Shown here: in pieces, positions 1 to 10,236 of the stretch | Position numbering within the stretch: position 1 is the first letter of the stretch | Layout of the letters: each line of letters opens with the position of its first letter | Assembly (NCBI RefSeq): GCF_000429025.1 | Contig: NZ_AUBB01000010.1 | Location: 186,001-250,000 of the forward strand | DNA length: 64,000 nt | Direction of reading: 5' to 3' | Origin: Actinospineispora spinosispora DSM 44797 | GTDB taxonomy: Bacteria; Actinomycetota; Actinomycetes; Mycobacteriales; Pseudonocardiaceae | Notes under the pieces: generated by a model | Told to the model about the DNA's origin: nothing | The model's input: the letters and a program-made list of their open reading frames with translations, nothing else | The model's database searches: none | Program-made: the position numbers and the translations under genes

Positions 1-356
1 CCCAGGCCCGGTTGGCCCAGGGGCTGGGTATGAGCTCGGCGATGCTGAGCCAGCTGGTCAGCGCACGCCGGGTGAAGATCGGCGATCCCGCGGTCCTCGC
101 CAGAATGCTGTTGCTCGACCGGCAGGTACGTCGGCTGCCCGCGGGGGAACCGGTACATGCGACCGAGTTGCTGGCGCAGTTACGGGAGACCCGCCCGCAC
201 CTGGGGCTGCAGGGCCCGACAGCGCAGGACCCGGGTGAGGCGCTGCGTGCGGTCGCCGCGCCGGCACAGCTGGCGGCCGCCGCCAATGTGCTGGGGCCTC
301 GGTTCCCGGCCATCGCGGAGCTGCTGCGTCGCGCGGCCACGCCGGAGCGTCGATAG
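1..356 (+). CDS. Helix-turn-helix DNA-binding protein, 5'-truncated
   Basis: The window opens inside this gene, so its N-terminus is missing. The 117 readable residues begin with QARLAQGLGMSS and AMLSQLVSA, which has the spacing of the second half of a helix-turn-helix (turn at GMSS, then a recognition helix). The rest is an Ala/Leu-rich C-terminal half with no domain I recognise. A small XRE-like regulator is the simplest reading; its target cannot be told. The TAG stop is followed directly by the ATG of the next gene (TAGATG), so the two are probably co-transcribed. The frame is clear; the function is only a class assignment. Confidence 0.6.
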   Translation, partial: QARLAQGLGMSSAMLSQLVSARRVKIGDPAVLARMLLLDRQVRRLPAGEPVHATELLAQLRETRPHLGLQGPTAQDPGEALRAVAAPAQLAAAANVLGPRFPAIAELLRRAATPERR

Positions 357-893
357 ATGCGGCTGTTCGTCGCGATCTGGCCGCCCGCCTCCGCCGTGGA
401 CGCGCTGACGGCCGAGCTGGACGCCGCCGGCTGGCCGCCCGAGCGGTGGCGGGCCACGTCCACCAACCGCTGGCACCTGACCGTGCGGTTCATCGGCGAC
501 GGTGACCCGGGAGTGACGGCACGGGAGCTGGAGTCGCGGGCCAGCGGCCTGCGTGCGCCCCGGCTGCGGTTCGCGGGCGTCGTCACCTTCCCCGGTGTGC
601 TGGCCGCCGGAGTCGCCGGCGCGACGGAGGCCGACGATGCGGCGCTGTCCGCACTGGTCGTCGCGGCGGGTGGGGACCCGGCGGGGCACCGGCCCCACGT
701 CACGGTCGCGCGCGGTCCCCAGCAGAACGACACGTACCCTCCGGCGGAGGCCTTGCGTGCGCATCAGGGGCCGTGGTGGGTTCCGGCCGACGTGCGTCTG
801 GTGCGATCGGAGCTGACCTCGGGCGCGCCCCGCTACACGGCGCTGCACCGAGTACCGCTCATCGCCGATCCGGAGCCGGATCCGCCCGCGTGA
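357..893 (+). CDS. thpR: RNA 2',3'-cyclic phosphodiesterase (2'-5' RNA ligase family)
   Basis: This 178-residue protein opens MRLFVAIWPP, the usual start of the ThpR branch of the 2H phosphoesterases. It carries the two catalytic HxTx tetrads that define the family, HLTV near residue 41 and HVTV near residue 113. Family members hydrolyse RNA 2',3'-cyclic phosphates and can join or open 2'-5' linkages in vitro; the physiological substrate is generally unknown. Length fits the family. It starts on the base after the upstream HTH gene's stop, so translation is probably coupled. Its own stop is followed by the rpsO leader. The family call is secure and the cellular role is not. Confidence 0.9.
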   Translation: MRLFVAIWPPASAVDALTAELDAAGWPPERWRATSTNRWHLTVRFIGDGDPGVTARELESRASGLRAPRLRFAGVVTFPGVLAAGVAGATEADDAALSALVVAAGGDPAGHRPHVTVARGPQQNDTYPPAEALRAHQGPWWVPADVRLVRSELTSGAPRYTALHRVPLIADPEPDPPA

Positions 894-1079
894 ACCACGC
901 GAATGGCTGCCGACGTCGGCCGATCTGTGACGGCTGGTAATGTTCGACACTGGGTGCGGCTGCGGTCCGTGGCGGCCGGCACCGACATGGCATGTCATCT
1001 GTACCTGTCAGGTCATACTCAGGCGCCGATTCGAGCGCGACACCGCACGGCACAGCACAGAACGAGGAGTACCACCACC

Positions 1080-1349
1080 GTGGCATTGTCCGCCGCTGCC
1101 AAGATGACCATCCTGACCGACTACGGCGTGCACGAGTCGGACACCGGTTCGCCGGAGGCGCAGGTCGCGCTGCTGACCAAGCGCATCGTCGACCTGACCG
1201 AGCACCTCAAGATGCACAAGCACGACCACCACTCGCGTCGTGGTCTGCTGCTGATGGTCGGCCGTCGCCGCCGCCTGCTGAAGTACTTGCGGGAGGTCGA
1301 CGTGGCGCGTTACCGCGCGCTGATCGAGCGGCTCGGACTGCGCCGCTAG
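1080..1349 (+). CDS. rpsO: 30S ribosomal protein S15
   Basis: The product is 89 residues, the normal length of S15, and carries its hallmarks: [13 protein letters not shown] and the basic stretch [22 protein letters not shown]15 binds 16S rRNA early in assembly of the 30S platform. The GTG start is chosen because GAGGAG at 1064-1069 lies ten bases upstream and the protein then has family length; longer in-frame starts add unrelated residues. About 186 nt separates it from thpR and includes the palindrome ACCTGTCAGGT at 1003-1013, a possible leader structure. The rpsO-pnp order is widely conserved in bacteria and supports the call. Confidence 0.97.
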   Translation: MALSAAAKMTILTDYGVHESDTGSPEAQVALLTKRIVDLTEHLKMHKHDHHSRRGLLLMVGRRRRLLKYLREVDVARYRALIERLGLRR

Positions 1350-1360
1350 AACTCCGGGAC

Positions 1361-1387
1361 GGGGGAGCGACCGAAAGTCGCTCCCCC
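1361..1387 (+). terminator. rpsO-pnp intercistronic hairpin
   Basis: GGGGGAGCGAC and GTCGCTCCCCC form a perfect 11-bp stem around the loop CGAAA, twelve bases after the rpsO stop. There is no T-run, so it is either a U-tract-less actinobacterial terminator or an RNA-processing hairpin. In many bacteria an RNase III-cut stem between rpsO and pnp controls pnp; a processing role is equally possible here. Confidence 0.7.
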
Positions 1388-1499
1388 TCGCGGTATCACC
1401 GGCCGATGTGCGGCCGGATGCAACGACCCGGACGAGGTCCGGGAGCACAGGAACCAACTACATACACGGCACCGCGGAGCCGGAGCGGGGGAGATACCC

Positions 1500-1600
1500 G
1501 ATTCGCCGGTCCTCGGTAGTGGCCCCCGAGTGACGCATCGAGCGTTCAGCGGGGGCTTCGATCGAAGACCGGCCTCGTTCCGGGCTTCGCGGTCGCCCTC
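1500..1600 (+). promoter_or_regulatory. Structured pnp leader (possible Actino-pnp motif)
   Basis: The pnp leader contains a second stem, GCCCCCG at 1522-1528 with CGGGGGC at 1550-1556. It is extended inside by TGACGC/GCGTTCA (one bulged T) around the loop ATCGA. Rfam describes an Actino-pnp RNA motif in 5' leaders of actinobacterial exoribonuclease genes, so position and a G/C-rich stem agree with it. I cannot align it to the covariance model by eye. Confidence 0.35.
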
Positions 1601-1630
1601 CATGTGAAGACCACAAAGAGGAGCGTTACC

Positions 1631-3889
1631 TTGTCAGACCCCACCCGAGAAGGGGTGCACGAGACCACCGCGGTCATCGACAACGGCAGTTTCGGCACTC
1701 GTACCGTGCGGTTCGAGACCGGCCGGCTGGCCCAGCAGGCCGCCGGCTCCGTTGTCGCCTATCTCGATGACGAGACCATGCTGCTGTCCGCCACCACGGC
1801 GTCCAAGCAGCCGAAGGACCACTTCGACTTCTTCCCGTTGACCATCGACGTGGAGGAGCGGATGTACGCCGCCGGGCGTATCCCCGGCTCGTTCTTCCGC
1901 CGTGAGGGCCGTCCGTCCACGGACGCGATCCTCGCCTGCCGGCTGATCGACCGCCCGCTGCGCCCGACGTTCGCCGACGGGCTGCGCAACGAGGTCCAGG
2001 TCGTCGTGACCGTGCTGTCGCTGCACCCGCAGGACCCGTACGACGTGCTGGCGATCAACGCCGCGTCGGCGTCCACCCAGATCTCCGGGCTGCCCTTCAC
2101 CGGGCCTGTCGGCGGCGTCCGCGTCGCGCTGATCAGCCAGGAGGGTGGCGGCACCCAGTGGGTCGCGTTCCCGACCTACGAGCAGCTCGAGCGCGCCGTG
2201 TTCGACATGGTCGTCGCCGGCCGGATCGCCGAGGACGACGTCGCGATCATGATGGTCGAGGCCGAGGCCACCTCGCGGACCATCGAGCTCGTCGGTGAGG
2301 GCGCCACGGCGCCGACCGAAGAGGTCGTGGCCGCCGGTCTCGAAGCCGCGAAGCCGCACATCCGCGCGCTGTGCGTCGCTCAGCAGCAGCTGGCCGACGT
2401 CGCCGCGAAGCCGACCGCCGACTACCCGACGTACCCGGCCTACCAGCCGGACGCGCTGGACGCGGTGTCCGAGCTGATCTCCGACGACCTCGCCGCGGCG
2501 CTCACCATCGCCGACAAGCAGGCCCGCGAGTCCCGTCTCGACGAGCTCAAGGCCGAGGTGCTGGACAAGCTCGGTGAGAAGTTCGAGGGCCGTGAGAAGG
2601 AGCTGGGTGGCGCGGTCCGCGCGGTCACCAAGAAGCAGGTCCGCCAGCGCATCCTGCGCGACCAGGTCCGGATCGACGGTCGCGGCGTCACCGACATCCG
2701 CCCGCTGGGTGCCGAGGTCGAGATCGTCCCCAGGGCGCACGGCTCGGCGCTGTTCGAGCGCGGCGAGACCCAGATCATGGGTGTCACCACGCTGAACATG
2801 CTTCGGATGGAGCAGCAGATCGACTCGCTGTCGCCGGAGACCAAGAAGCGCTACATGCACAACTACAACTTCCCGCCCTACTCGACCGGTGAGACCGGCC
2901 GTGTGGGTTCGCCGAAGCGCCGCGAGATCGGCCACGGCGCGCTGGCCGAGCGGGCGCTGCTGCCCGTGCTGCCCAGCCGGGAGGTCTTCCCGTACGCGAT
3001 CCGTCAGGTCTCCGAGGCTCTGGGCTCCAACGGGTCCACCTCGATGGGCTCGGTGTGCGCGTCGACCCTGTCGCTGCTGAACGCCGGTGTGCCGCTGCTG
3101 GCCCCGGTCGCCGGTATCGCCATGGGTCTGGTGTCCGACCAGGTCGACGGCAAGACGTCCTACGTGGCGCTGACCGACATCCTGGGTGCCGAGGATGCCT
3201 TCGGCGACATGGACTTCAAGGTCGCCGGCACGAAGGACTTCGTGACCGCGCTGCAGCTGGACACCAAGCTGGACGGCATCCCGTCCGAGGTGCTGGCCAA
3301 GGCGCTGTCGCAGGCCCGTGACGCCCGCCTGACCATCCTGGACGTCATCGCCGAGGCGATCGACGAGCCGGACGAGATGAGCCCGTACGCACCTCGGGTC
3401 ACCTCGGTGAAGATCCCGGTCGACAAGATCGGCGAGGTCATCGGCCCGAAGGGCAAGATGATCAACTCGATCACCGAGCAGACCGGCGCGGACATCTCGA
3501 TCGAGGACGACGGCACCATCTACGTGGGAGCGGCCGACGGCCCGTCCGCCGAGGCGGCCATCGGCATGATCAACGGGATCGCCAACCCGCAGCTGCCGAA
3601 GGTGGGCGAGCGGTTCCTGGGCACGGTCGTCAAGACGGCCGCGTTCGGTGCGTTCGTGTCGCTGGTGCCGGGCAAGGACGGCCTGGTGCACATCTCGAAG
3701 CTGGGCAGCGGCAAGCGCATCGGCAAGGTCGAGGACGTCGTCAAGGTCGGCGACAAGCTGCGTGTCGAGGTCGTCGACATCGACAACCGCGGCAAGGTCT
3801 CGCTGGTCCCGGTCGTCGAGGGTGACGCGGCAGCGGCTCCCGCCGGCGACGCGCCCGCTGACGAGTCCGAGAAGGTCTCGGCCAGTTGA
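1631..3889 (+). CDS. pnp: Polyribonucleotide nucleotidyltransferase (PNPase)
   Basis: This 752-residue protein has the whole PNPase plan: two RNase PH-like cores (first half with [16 protein letters not shown], second with FNMDF-type features such as [15 protein letters not shown]), a KH domain with GPKGK near residue 606, and a C-terminal S1 domain ([13 protein letters not shown]). It degrades RNA 3'-to-5' using phosphate and can run in reverse to add tails. I chose the TTG at 1631 because GAGGAG at 1618-1623 sits seven bases upstream and the protein then begins [15 protein letters not shown]; the in-frame GTG at 1604 has no ribosome site. The M16 peptidase gene overlaps its stop. Confidence 0.97.
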   Translation: MSDPTREGVHETTAVIDNGSFGTRTVRFETGRLAQQAAGSVVAYLDDETMLLSATTASKQPKDHFDFFPLTIDVEERMYAAGRIPGSFFRREGRPSTDAILACRLIDRPLRPTFADGLRNEVQVVVTVLSLHPQDPYDVLAINAASASTQISGLPFTGPVGGVRVALISQEGGGTQWVAFPTYEQLERAVFDMVVAGRIAEDDVAIMMVEAEATSRTIELVGEGATAPTEEVVAAGLEAAKPHIRALCVAQQQLADVAAKPTADYPTYPAYQPDALDAVSELISDDLAAALTIADKQARESRLDELKAEVLDKLGEKFEGREKELGGAVRAVTKKQVRQRILRDQVRIDGRGVTDIRPLGAEVEIVPRAHGSALFERGETQIMGVTTLNMLRMEQQIDSLSPETKKRYMHNYNFPPYSTGETGRVGSPKRREIGHGALAERALLPVLPSREVFPYAIRQVSEALGSNGSTSMGSVCASTLSLLNAGVPLLAPVAGIAMGLVSDQVDGKTSYVALTDILGAEDAFGDMDFKVAGTKDFVTALQLDTKLDGIPSEVLAKALSQARDARLTILDVIAEAIDEPDEMSPYAPRVTSVKIPVDKIGEVIGPKGKMINSITEQTGADISIEDDGTIYVGAADGPSAEAAIGMINGIANPQLPKVGERFLGTVVKTAAFGAFVSLVPGKDGLVHISKLGSGKRIGKVEDVVKVGDKLRVEVVDIDNRGKVSLVPVVEGDAAAAPAGDAPADESEKVSAS

Positions 3890-5208
3890 CGTTGCTTGCT
3901 TCGCCGGGCTCACAGCCCGGTGACGTGAGCACCCCGGAATCCGATTCGGTCACCCGCAGCCTGCTTCCGAGCGGGCTGCGGGTGGTTTCGGAGTGGGTTC
4001 CCGGGGTGCAATCGGCGTCGGTCGGAGTCTGGATCGGTGTCGGCTCGCGAGATGAGACCCCTGACCAGGCCGGCGCCGCGCACTACCTCGAACATCTGCT
4101 GTTCAAGGGCACGGCCAAACGCACGGCCGCGCAGATCGCCGAGGAGATCGACGCGGTCGGCGGCGAGCTGAACGCGTTCACCGCGAAGGAGCACACGTGC
4201 TTCTACGCCCACGTGCTCGACTCGGACCTGCCGCTCGCGGTGGACCTGCTGTCCGACGTGGTCACCGCCGCGACGATGGAGGCCGAGCACGTCGAGGTCG
4301 AACGGGCCGTCGTGCTCGAAGAGATCGCGATGCGCGCGGACGACCCGGAGGACCTGCTCGGCGAGGTCTTCGATACCGCGCTGTTCGGTGACCACCCGCT
4401 GGGTCTGCCGGTGATCGGCTCAGTCGAGTCGATCGAGGCGATGACGCGGAACCGGCTGCACGAGTTCTGGCAGCGGCACTACACGCCGTCACGCATGGTG
4501 GTGGCCGCCGCGGGCAACGTGAGCCACGACCGGGTCGTCGAGCTGGTCGAGCAGATGTTTCCGTCCTCCGGTTCCGCCCAACCGGCACGACCCCGCGGCG
4601 GGCTGGAGCTGCCGGTCACGCACAGCGATCTGCTGCTGCACGGTGAGGACACCGAGCAGGTCCACCTCATGCTCGGGCTGCGCGGTCTGGATCGGCACGA
4701 CCCGCGGCGGGTTCCGCTGGAGGTGCTCAACACCGCGCTCGGCGGCGGCATGAGCTCGCGGCTGTTCCAGCAGGTCCGTGAACAGCGCGGGCTCGCGTAC
4801 TCGGTGTACTCGGCGACCACCAGCTACCAGGACGCCGGGCAGCTGGCGATCTACGCGGGCTGCCAGCCGGACCGGCTCGGGGAGGTCGTGACGGTCATCC
4901 GGCAGGTCCTCGCCGACGTCGTCGCCGACGGTCTGACCGATGCCGAGGTGGCCAGGGCGAAAGGTGCCATGCGTGGCGGCCTGGTGCTCGGCATGGAGGA
5001 CACGGCGTCCCGGATGCACCGCATCGGGCGTCACGAGCTGGACCTGGGCCGTCAGCGGTCGTTGCGCCGCAGCCTAGAGCTGATCGAAGCGGTCCGGCCC
5101 GACGAGGTCGCGTCCGTCGCCGAGGAGCTGCTGACCCGACCGCTCACCGCGGCCGTGGTCGGCCCGTACGACTCACCCGACGACCTGCCCGCCTCCCTGA
5201 CCTCGTGA
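3886..5208 (+). CDS. M16 family zinc metallopeptidase (PepR-like)
   Basis: The N-terminal half carries the inverted zinc motif HxxEH as HYLEH near residue 67, with the downstream glutamate region VVLEEIAMR, which defines M16 peptidases (pitrilysin / mitochondrial processing peptidase type). The 440-residue length matches single-chain bacterial members such as M. tuberculosis Rv2782c (PepR), which also follows pnp. The TTG start overlaps the pnp stop (TTGA) and has GAGAAGG at 3869-3875 as a possible ribosome site; a GTG at 3925 is a credible alternative that drops 13 residues. Substrates are unknown. The TGA stop lies inside the arm of a perfect hairpin. Confidence 0.92.
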   Translation: MTLLASPGSQPGDVSTPESDSVTRSLLPSGLRVVSEWVPGVQSASVGVWIGVGSRDETPDQAGAAHYLEHLLFKGTAKRTAAQIAEEIDAVGGELNAFTAKEHTCFYAHVLDSDLPLAVDLLSDVVTAATMEAEHVEVERAVVLEEIAMRADDPEDLLGEVFDTALFGDHPLGLPVIGSVESIEAMTRNRLHEFWQRHYTPSRMVVAAAGNVSHDRVVELVEQMFPSSGSAQPARPRGGLELPVTHSDLLLHGEDTEQVHLMLGLRGLDRHDPRRVPLEVLNTALGGGMSSRLFQQVREQRGLAYSVYSATTSYQDAGQLAIYAGCQPDRLGEVVTVIRQVLADVVADGLTDAEVARAKGAMRGGLVLGMEDTASRMHRIGRHELDLGRQRSLRRSLELIEAVRPDEVASVAEELLTRPLTAAVVGPYDSPDDLPASLTS

Positions 5209-5247
5209 GTGGTACGGGCGCCTCTAGGCGCCCGTACCACTCACGAG
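5202..5247 (+). terminator. TGAGTG-family hairpin after the M16 peptidase gene
   Basis: Perfect 21-bp arms (5202-5222 and 5227-5247) begin CTCGTGAGTGGTACGG and close on the loop TCTA. The peptidase stop codon TGA is part of the left arm. No T-run follows. The arms are identical to those of the hairpin after ftsK, 21 kb away. Confidence 0.85.
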
Positions 5248-5281
5248 CGGTGGGGCCGGCCTAGCTGGTTAGGCTGCCGGG

Positions 5282-6564
<1,283 letters not shown>

Positions 6565-6598
6565 CCCCGCCCCGCGAGTCGCTACATTCCGCGGCGCC

Positions 6599-6661
6599 AG
6601 TCGGGAGATTCTGCCGCGCGAGTCGCGGGATTTGTCAGGGTGGGTCGGGGAATCCGTCAGG
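6599..6661 (+). repeat. Left arm of the 63-nt inverted repeat flanking the GNAT gene
   Basis: This copy matches the reverse complement of 7266-7328 at 58 of 63 positions by my hand alignment. It is built from units of about 22 nt starting GAGTCG, CAGTCG or GGGTCG; a further unit lies just upstream near 6574. It separates dapB from the acetyltransferase gene. Confidence 0.85.
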
Positions 6662-6707
6662 TCGGGCCGGATCATGCGGTGGCCGTACCGTCGTGTAAGT
6701 AGGTGTC

Positions 6708-7292
6708 ATGGCACTTGCGCTGGTCCGCGCCGCGACCCCCGACGACGTCGACGAGATCGTTCGCATTCAGGCTGACACGTGGCGGGCGGCCTACGCGGAG
6801 CTGGTGCCGGAGGCCGCGCTGGAGCGGCTGAGCGGGCCGGCGGCCCGGGCGGCGTGGACGGCCGCGGTGGCCGCCGGCGACGGGCACCACGTTCTGGTGG
6901 CCACTGAGGGGGAGTGGATCGTCGGGTTCTGCGCCGTGGCGCCCGCCGATGAGGACGAACCGGAGCTGGCCGCGGGCCTCGCACAGATCGTGACCTTGCT
7001 GGTGGAACCCAGATGGGGCCGGCGGGGGCACGGACGGCGGCTGCTCGGTGCCGCGTTCGAGCTGTTGGTCGCGGACGGCGCGGAGGGCGCCATCGCCTGG
7101 CTGCCCGAGCAGGACGTGGCGTCTCGTGCCTGTTACGACCGCATCGGCTGGGACCCCGACGGCATGGTGCGCACCCTGGACGCGGGCGACCGTGAGCTGC
7201 GTGAGATCCGGCTGGGTGGCCCGCTCCGCGTGGCGAACCGTGACCCGAGGTCCCGTTCCTTCACGCCTGACGGATTCCCCGACTCGCCCTGA
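6708..7292 (+). CDS. GNAT family N-acetyltransferase
   Basis: The 194-residue protein has the GNAT core: an N-terminal strand-helix (ALALVRAATPDDVDEIVRIQ), the central strand plus acetyl-CoA loop (LLVEPRWGRRGHGRRLL, a Q/RxxGxG/A variant) and the C-terminal ASRACYDRIGW segment. Family members move an acetyl group from acetyl-CoA to an amine; the substrate cannot be inferred. The fold ends near residue 172. The last roughly ten residues (TPDGFPDSP) are encoded by the right arm of the flanking inverted repeat, so the present C-terminus probably arose with that repeat. Upstream and downstream genes are separated from it by the two arms. Confidence 0.85.
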   Translation: MALALVRAATPDDVDEIVRIQADTWRAAYAELVPEAALERLSGPAARAAWTAAVAAGDGHHVLVATEGEWIVGFCAVAPADEDEPELAAGLAQIVTLLVEPRWGRRGHGRRLLGAAFELLVADGAEGAIAWLPEQDVASRACYDRIGWDPDGMVRTLDAGDRELREIRLGGPLRVANRDPRSRSFTPDGFPDSP

Positions 7293-7328
7293 CAAATCCC
7301 GCGACTCGCGGGGCGGAATGTCCCGACT
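7266..7328 (-). repeat. Right arm of the 63-nt inverted repeat flanking the GNAT gene
   Basis: In reverse complement it reads AGTCGGGACATTCCGC then GCGAGTCGCGGGATTTGTCA, the same order as the left arm with five mismatches. The GNAT stop codon lies inside it, 27 bases from its left edge. Confidence 0.85.
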
Positions 7329-7369
7329 CGCTTGGGAAGAGTGTCGGGGGTGGGTGAGAGGGTGCTGGT

Positions 7370-8605
7370 ATGGAGAGGATCACTGCGGCCGCGGCTCGGC
7401 GGGCCGCGCTGGCCGCGCAGGGGTTCGCGCAGGCCCGACCGTCCGGCCAGGTCACCCGGCGGCATCTGGTGCCGCTGATCGAGCGGTTGCGGCTGCTGCA
7501 GCTGGACTCGGTCAACGTGGCGGTCCGCGCGCACTACATGCCGGTGTTCAGCAGGCTCGGTGCGTATCCGGCGGGGCTGCTCGACGAGGCCGCGTGGTCG
7601 CACAGCGCGCGACGGCCCCGGCTGATGGTCGAGTACTGGGCGCACGAGGCGAGCCTGTTGCCGGTGCGGGACTGGCCGTTGCTGCAGTCCCGCGCGAAGC
7701 GCAAGGGCTGGTGGCGCTACTACCAGGAGCTGGTGGAAAGCAAACCAGGGCTGGTCGAGGACGTACTCGCCGCGGTCAAGGAAGCCGGCCCGATCGGGGC
7801 CGGGGCGTTGGAGCAGATGCTCGGTGCGGGCAGCGGCGTGCCCCGCCCGAAGGGCGCCTCGTGGTGGGAACGCTCCGAGGTGAAGCGGATCTGTGAGTTC
7901 CTGTTCGGCACCGGGCAGCTGACGACCGGCACCCGGGTCAACTTCCAGCGGCTCTACGACCTGCCCGAACGGGTCCTGCCGCCCGAGGTGCTCGCGTCGC
8001 CGGTGGATGCGGAGGAAGCGGCGCGTCGGCTCATCGGGTACGCGGCGACCGCGCTCGGCGTCGCCACCGAGGTCGAGCTGCGTGACTACTACCGCATGGG
8101 GCCGGAGACCTGCCGCACCGCGATCCAGGAGCTGGTCGACGCCGGCCGGTTGGAGCAGGTCGAGGTGCGGGGATGGCCCAAGTACGGCTACCGGTCACCC
8201 GGCGCCCGGATGCCCCGCAAGGTGTCGGCGCGGGCGCTGCTCTGTCCGTTCGACCCGCTGATCTGGGAGCGGGCGAGGACGGAGCGGATGTTCGGGTTCC
8301 GCTACCGCATCGAGATCTACACCCCGGCGGAGAAGCGTGAGCACGGCTACTACGTGTTCCCGTTCCTGCTGGACGACGCCCTGGTGGCGAGGGTCGACCT
8401 GAAGACCGACCGCGCGGCCAACGTGCTGCGCGTCCCCGGTGCCTTCGCCGAGCCGGACGCGGACGTTCCGAGGGTCGCGGCCGAGCTTGCCGCCGAGCTC
8501 CGCGTGATGGCCGACTGGCTGGAGCTCGACGACGTGGTCCTGGGCGAGCGGGGCGACCTGATCGCCCCGCTCGCCCGAGCCCTCTCCGGCGAGCCGGGGC
8601 GCTGA
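7370..8605 (+). CDS. Winged-helix DNA glycosylase-like protein (AlkZ/YcaQ family)
   Basis: This 411-residue protein has the layout of the HTH_42/AlkZ-like family: tandem winged-helix domains, WW-type motifs (KGWWRYYQELV) and a C-terminal barrel ending DWLELDDVVLGERGDL. The QLD at residues 44-46 matches the Q-phi-D catalytic motif of E. coli YcaQ, which unhooks interstrand crosslinks and excises N7-alkylguanine; Streptomyces AlkZ carries QxQ instead. The SLLPVRDWPL stretch is also typical. It stands alone, downstream of the repeat-flanked GNAT gene, with no toxin biosynthesis cluster visible, so general alkylation repair is more likely than self-resistance. Repair activity is inferred from family and motif. 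Confidence 0.82.
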   Translation: MERITAAAARRAALAAQGFAQARPSGQVTRRHLVPLIERLRLLQLDSVNVAVRAHYMPVFSRLGAYPAGLLDEAAWSHSARRPRLMVEYWAHEASLLPVRDWPLLQSRAKRKGWWRYYQELVESKPGLVEDVLAAVKEAGPIGAGALEQMLGAGSGVPRPKGASWWERSEVKRICEFLFGTGQLTTGTRVNFQRLYDLPERVLPPEVLASPVDAEEAARRLIGYAATALGVATEVELRDYYRMGPETCRTAIQELVDAGRLEQVEVRGWPKYGYRSPGARMPRKVSARALLCPFDPLIWERARTERMFGFRYRIEIYTPAEKREHGYYVFPFLLDDALVARVDLKTDRAANVLRVPGAFAEPDADVPRVAAELAAELRVMADWLELDDVVLGERGDLIAPLARALSGEPGR

Positions 8606-8629
8606 CCCGCCCGACTCGCCGGCCCGTTC

Positions 8630-9658
8630 CTAGGCCGTTGCCACAGTGAGCGCTCTGGTCACCAGGACGTCGCCGTTGCCGGCGCGGCCGTGGATGCGCA
8701 GTGCCGCCGGGCCCTGGGACGGCGCGACGTCGCTGACCTCCAGCTCGCTGCGGGCCCGGCCCGAGTTGGAGTGCAGGTCCAGCTCGGCGGCCACCCCGCT
8801 GTGCACGCCGACCCGCAGGTCACCCGAGCCGGTGGCCAGGGTGAGCTGGCCGCGTTCGGCGTCGTCGACGGACAGGTCACCGGAGCCGGTGTGTGCGTTG
8901 ACGTCGGCGCGGACCGTGCCGAGCCGGACGTCGCCGCTGCCCGCGGTCACCTGTGCGGATCCGTCGAGGGTCGCCAAGGTCAGGTTCCCGGAGCCGGTCT
9001 TGGCCTTCGTCCGGCCGGACACGACGCGCGCGGCCGCCTCGCCGGAGCCGGTGGACAGGTGCAGGTCGCCCGACACCGTGTCCAGCTCCACGTCACCGGA
9101 GCTGGTGCGGACCTTGGCCTGACCGCACTGTCCGGTCACGGTGATCTGACCGGACCCGGTCCGCAGCAGCACCTGGGAGCGCGACGGCGCGCGGACAGTG
9201 AGAACCAGCGGCACGATCCGCAGCGGCATCCGCGTCGGTGAGTGCACCACGAGCCGCTTGCCGGTCTCGGACCAGGTGATCTCGGCCGCGCGGACCGCCT
9301 CGGCCTCCAGGTCGAGACCCTTGAGGTCGCTCAGGTCGAAGTCCGGGCCGCCGAACGGGAAGTCCCGCCCGCCGAAGGAGATGTCGTGCCCGCCGACGCG
9401 GATCGAGCCGGACGGACCGGTCGACTCGCCCAGCCAGTTGAGCACTCCGGACAGGCCCTTCGTCCAGTTGCCGCGCCGGGACTCCTCGGCGCGCAGCTCC
9501 ACCTCGACGGTGGTCGCGTCGTCGGTGAGCCCGACGTCGATCCGGCCGACGTCGATCGACAGCTCCAGCTCCGCTGCCTGGTCACACGGCCAGCTCTCGG
9601 TCCGTACCGTCTCGCTCGACTCGTCCGGTTCGTGGTGCGGTGTCGTCTCTTCGGTCAT
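8630..9658 (-). CDS. DUF4097 beta-helix-like protein
   Basis: The C-terminal 200 residues are a run of short beta repeats built on GSG or SGD, such as TGSGQITVTG, TSSGDVELDT, STGSGEAAARV and HTGSGDLSVDD. This is the DUF4097 pattern, predicted to form a stacked right-handed beta structure. The N-terminal third is acidic and carries a Gly/Phe-rich insert (HDISFGGRDFPFGGPDFDL). There is no signal peptide or membrane span, so a cytoplasmic scaffold is likely; function is unknown. GAGGCGAGG precedes the ATG. It lies 11 bases after the ribbon-helix-helix gene on the same strand, so the two form an operon. Confidence 0.82.
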   Translation of the reverse strand: MTEETTPHHEPDESSETVRTESWPCDQAAELELSIDVGRIDVGLTDDATTVEVELRAEESRRGNWTKGLSGVLNWLGESTGPSGSIRVGGHDISFGGRDFPFGGPDFDLSDLKGLDLEAEAVRAAEITWSETGKRLVVHSPTRMPLRIVPLVLTVRAPSRSQVLLRTGSGQITVTGQCGQAKVRTSSGDVELDTVSGDLHLSTGSGEAAARVVSGRTKAKTGSGNLTLATLDGSAQVTAGSGDVRLGTVRADVNAHTGSGDLSVDDAERGQLTLATGSGDLRVGVHSGVAAELDLHSNSGRARSELEVSDVAPSQGPAALRIHGRAGNGDVLVTRALTVATA

Positions 9659-9669
9659 GACCTCGCCTC

Positions 9670-10236
9670 TCAGCCCTGTACCCAGCCACGCACGGAACGG
9701 CCGTCGTCGCGGTTCTTACGCGGCCCGCGTTCCCGGCCTCGCTGTGCGTCCGGGCCCCAGTCGGCTCTGCCTCGGGAATGGTTGCGGGTCTGCGCGCCGT
9801 ACAGCGCGCCCTGCACGGCCTGCGCGATCCAGGAGTTGAGCGAGACCCCCTGCCGGTTCGCGGCCTGCTCGGCGTGCCCCTTGATCTCCTCCATCAGCCG
9901 CAAGGTGATCCGGCTGATGTCACCGGCCGCGCTCTCCGCGCCGCCGATCGGCGGCGTGGAGGTCGGTGGCTCCTCCGAGGGCTGTGCGCCGGGGGGGTCG
10001 GTGACGACCACCTTGACCTGGCGTCCGTTGAGCCGCAGCTCGACGGTGCGTTCGCCCTCGAGCGCCTCGGTGACCTCTTCGGCGAGATCGGTCAGGGCGT
10101 TCATGACGGCGAGCCGGGCGGCGGGTTCGATCGCGGCGGCCAGCAGGGTGGCCGTGCGCTGGGTCTGTTCATCGCCGGCAGCGGCGGCGGACACGAGGTC
10201 CTCCCGCAGGGCGGTGACGTACGGCGTGACGTCCAT
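9670..10236 (-). CDS. HicB-like ribbon-helix-helix regulator
   Basis: Residues about 105-143 (DISRITLRLMEEIKGHAEQ, then NRQGVSLNSWIAQAVQGAL) match the ribbon-helix-helix seen at the C-termini of HicB-type proteins. The N-terminal part is helical and Ala-rich, with a strand pair (TVELRLNGRQVKVVV), and the tail is very basic. No HicA toxin is adjacent, so I read it as a repressor of its own operon with the DUF4097 gene rather than an antitoxin. Three tandem ATGACGYCA-like boxes cover and precede its start codon and are good candidate operators. Its 188 residues exceed typical antitoxins, which also argues for a regulator. Confidence 0.75.
   Translation of the reverse strand: MDVTPYVTALREDLVSAAAAGDEQTQRTATLLAAAIEPAARLAVMNALTDLAEEVTEALEGERTVELRLNGRQVKVVVTDPPGAQPSEEPPTSTPPIGGAESAAGDISRITLRLMEEIKGHAEQAANRQGVSLNSWIAQAVQGALYGAQTRNHSRGRADWGPDAQRGRERGPRKNRDDGRSVRGWVQG

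Noticed and set aside
1634..3913. A long minus-strand open frame opposite pnp
   Set aside because: Its composition (Asp/Arg/His repeats) is typical of antisense frames in high-GC DNA, and pnp on the plus strand is certain.
9670..10236. A HicAB toxin-antitoxin pair
   Set aside because: The HicB-like protein has no HicA-sized partner; the linked gene is a 342-residue DUF4097 protein.
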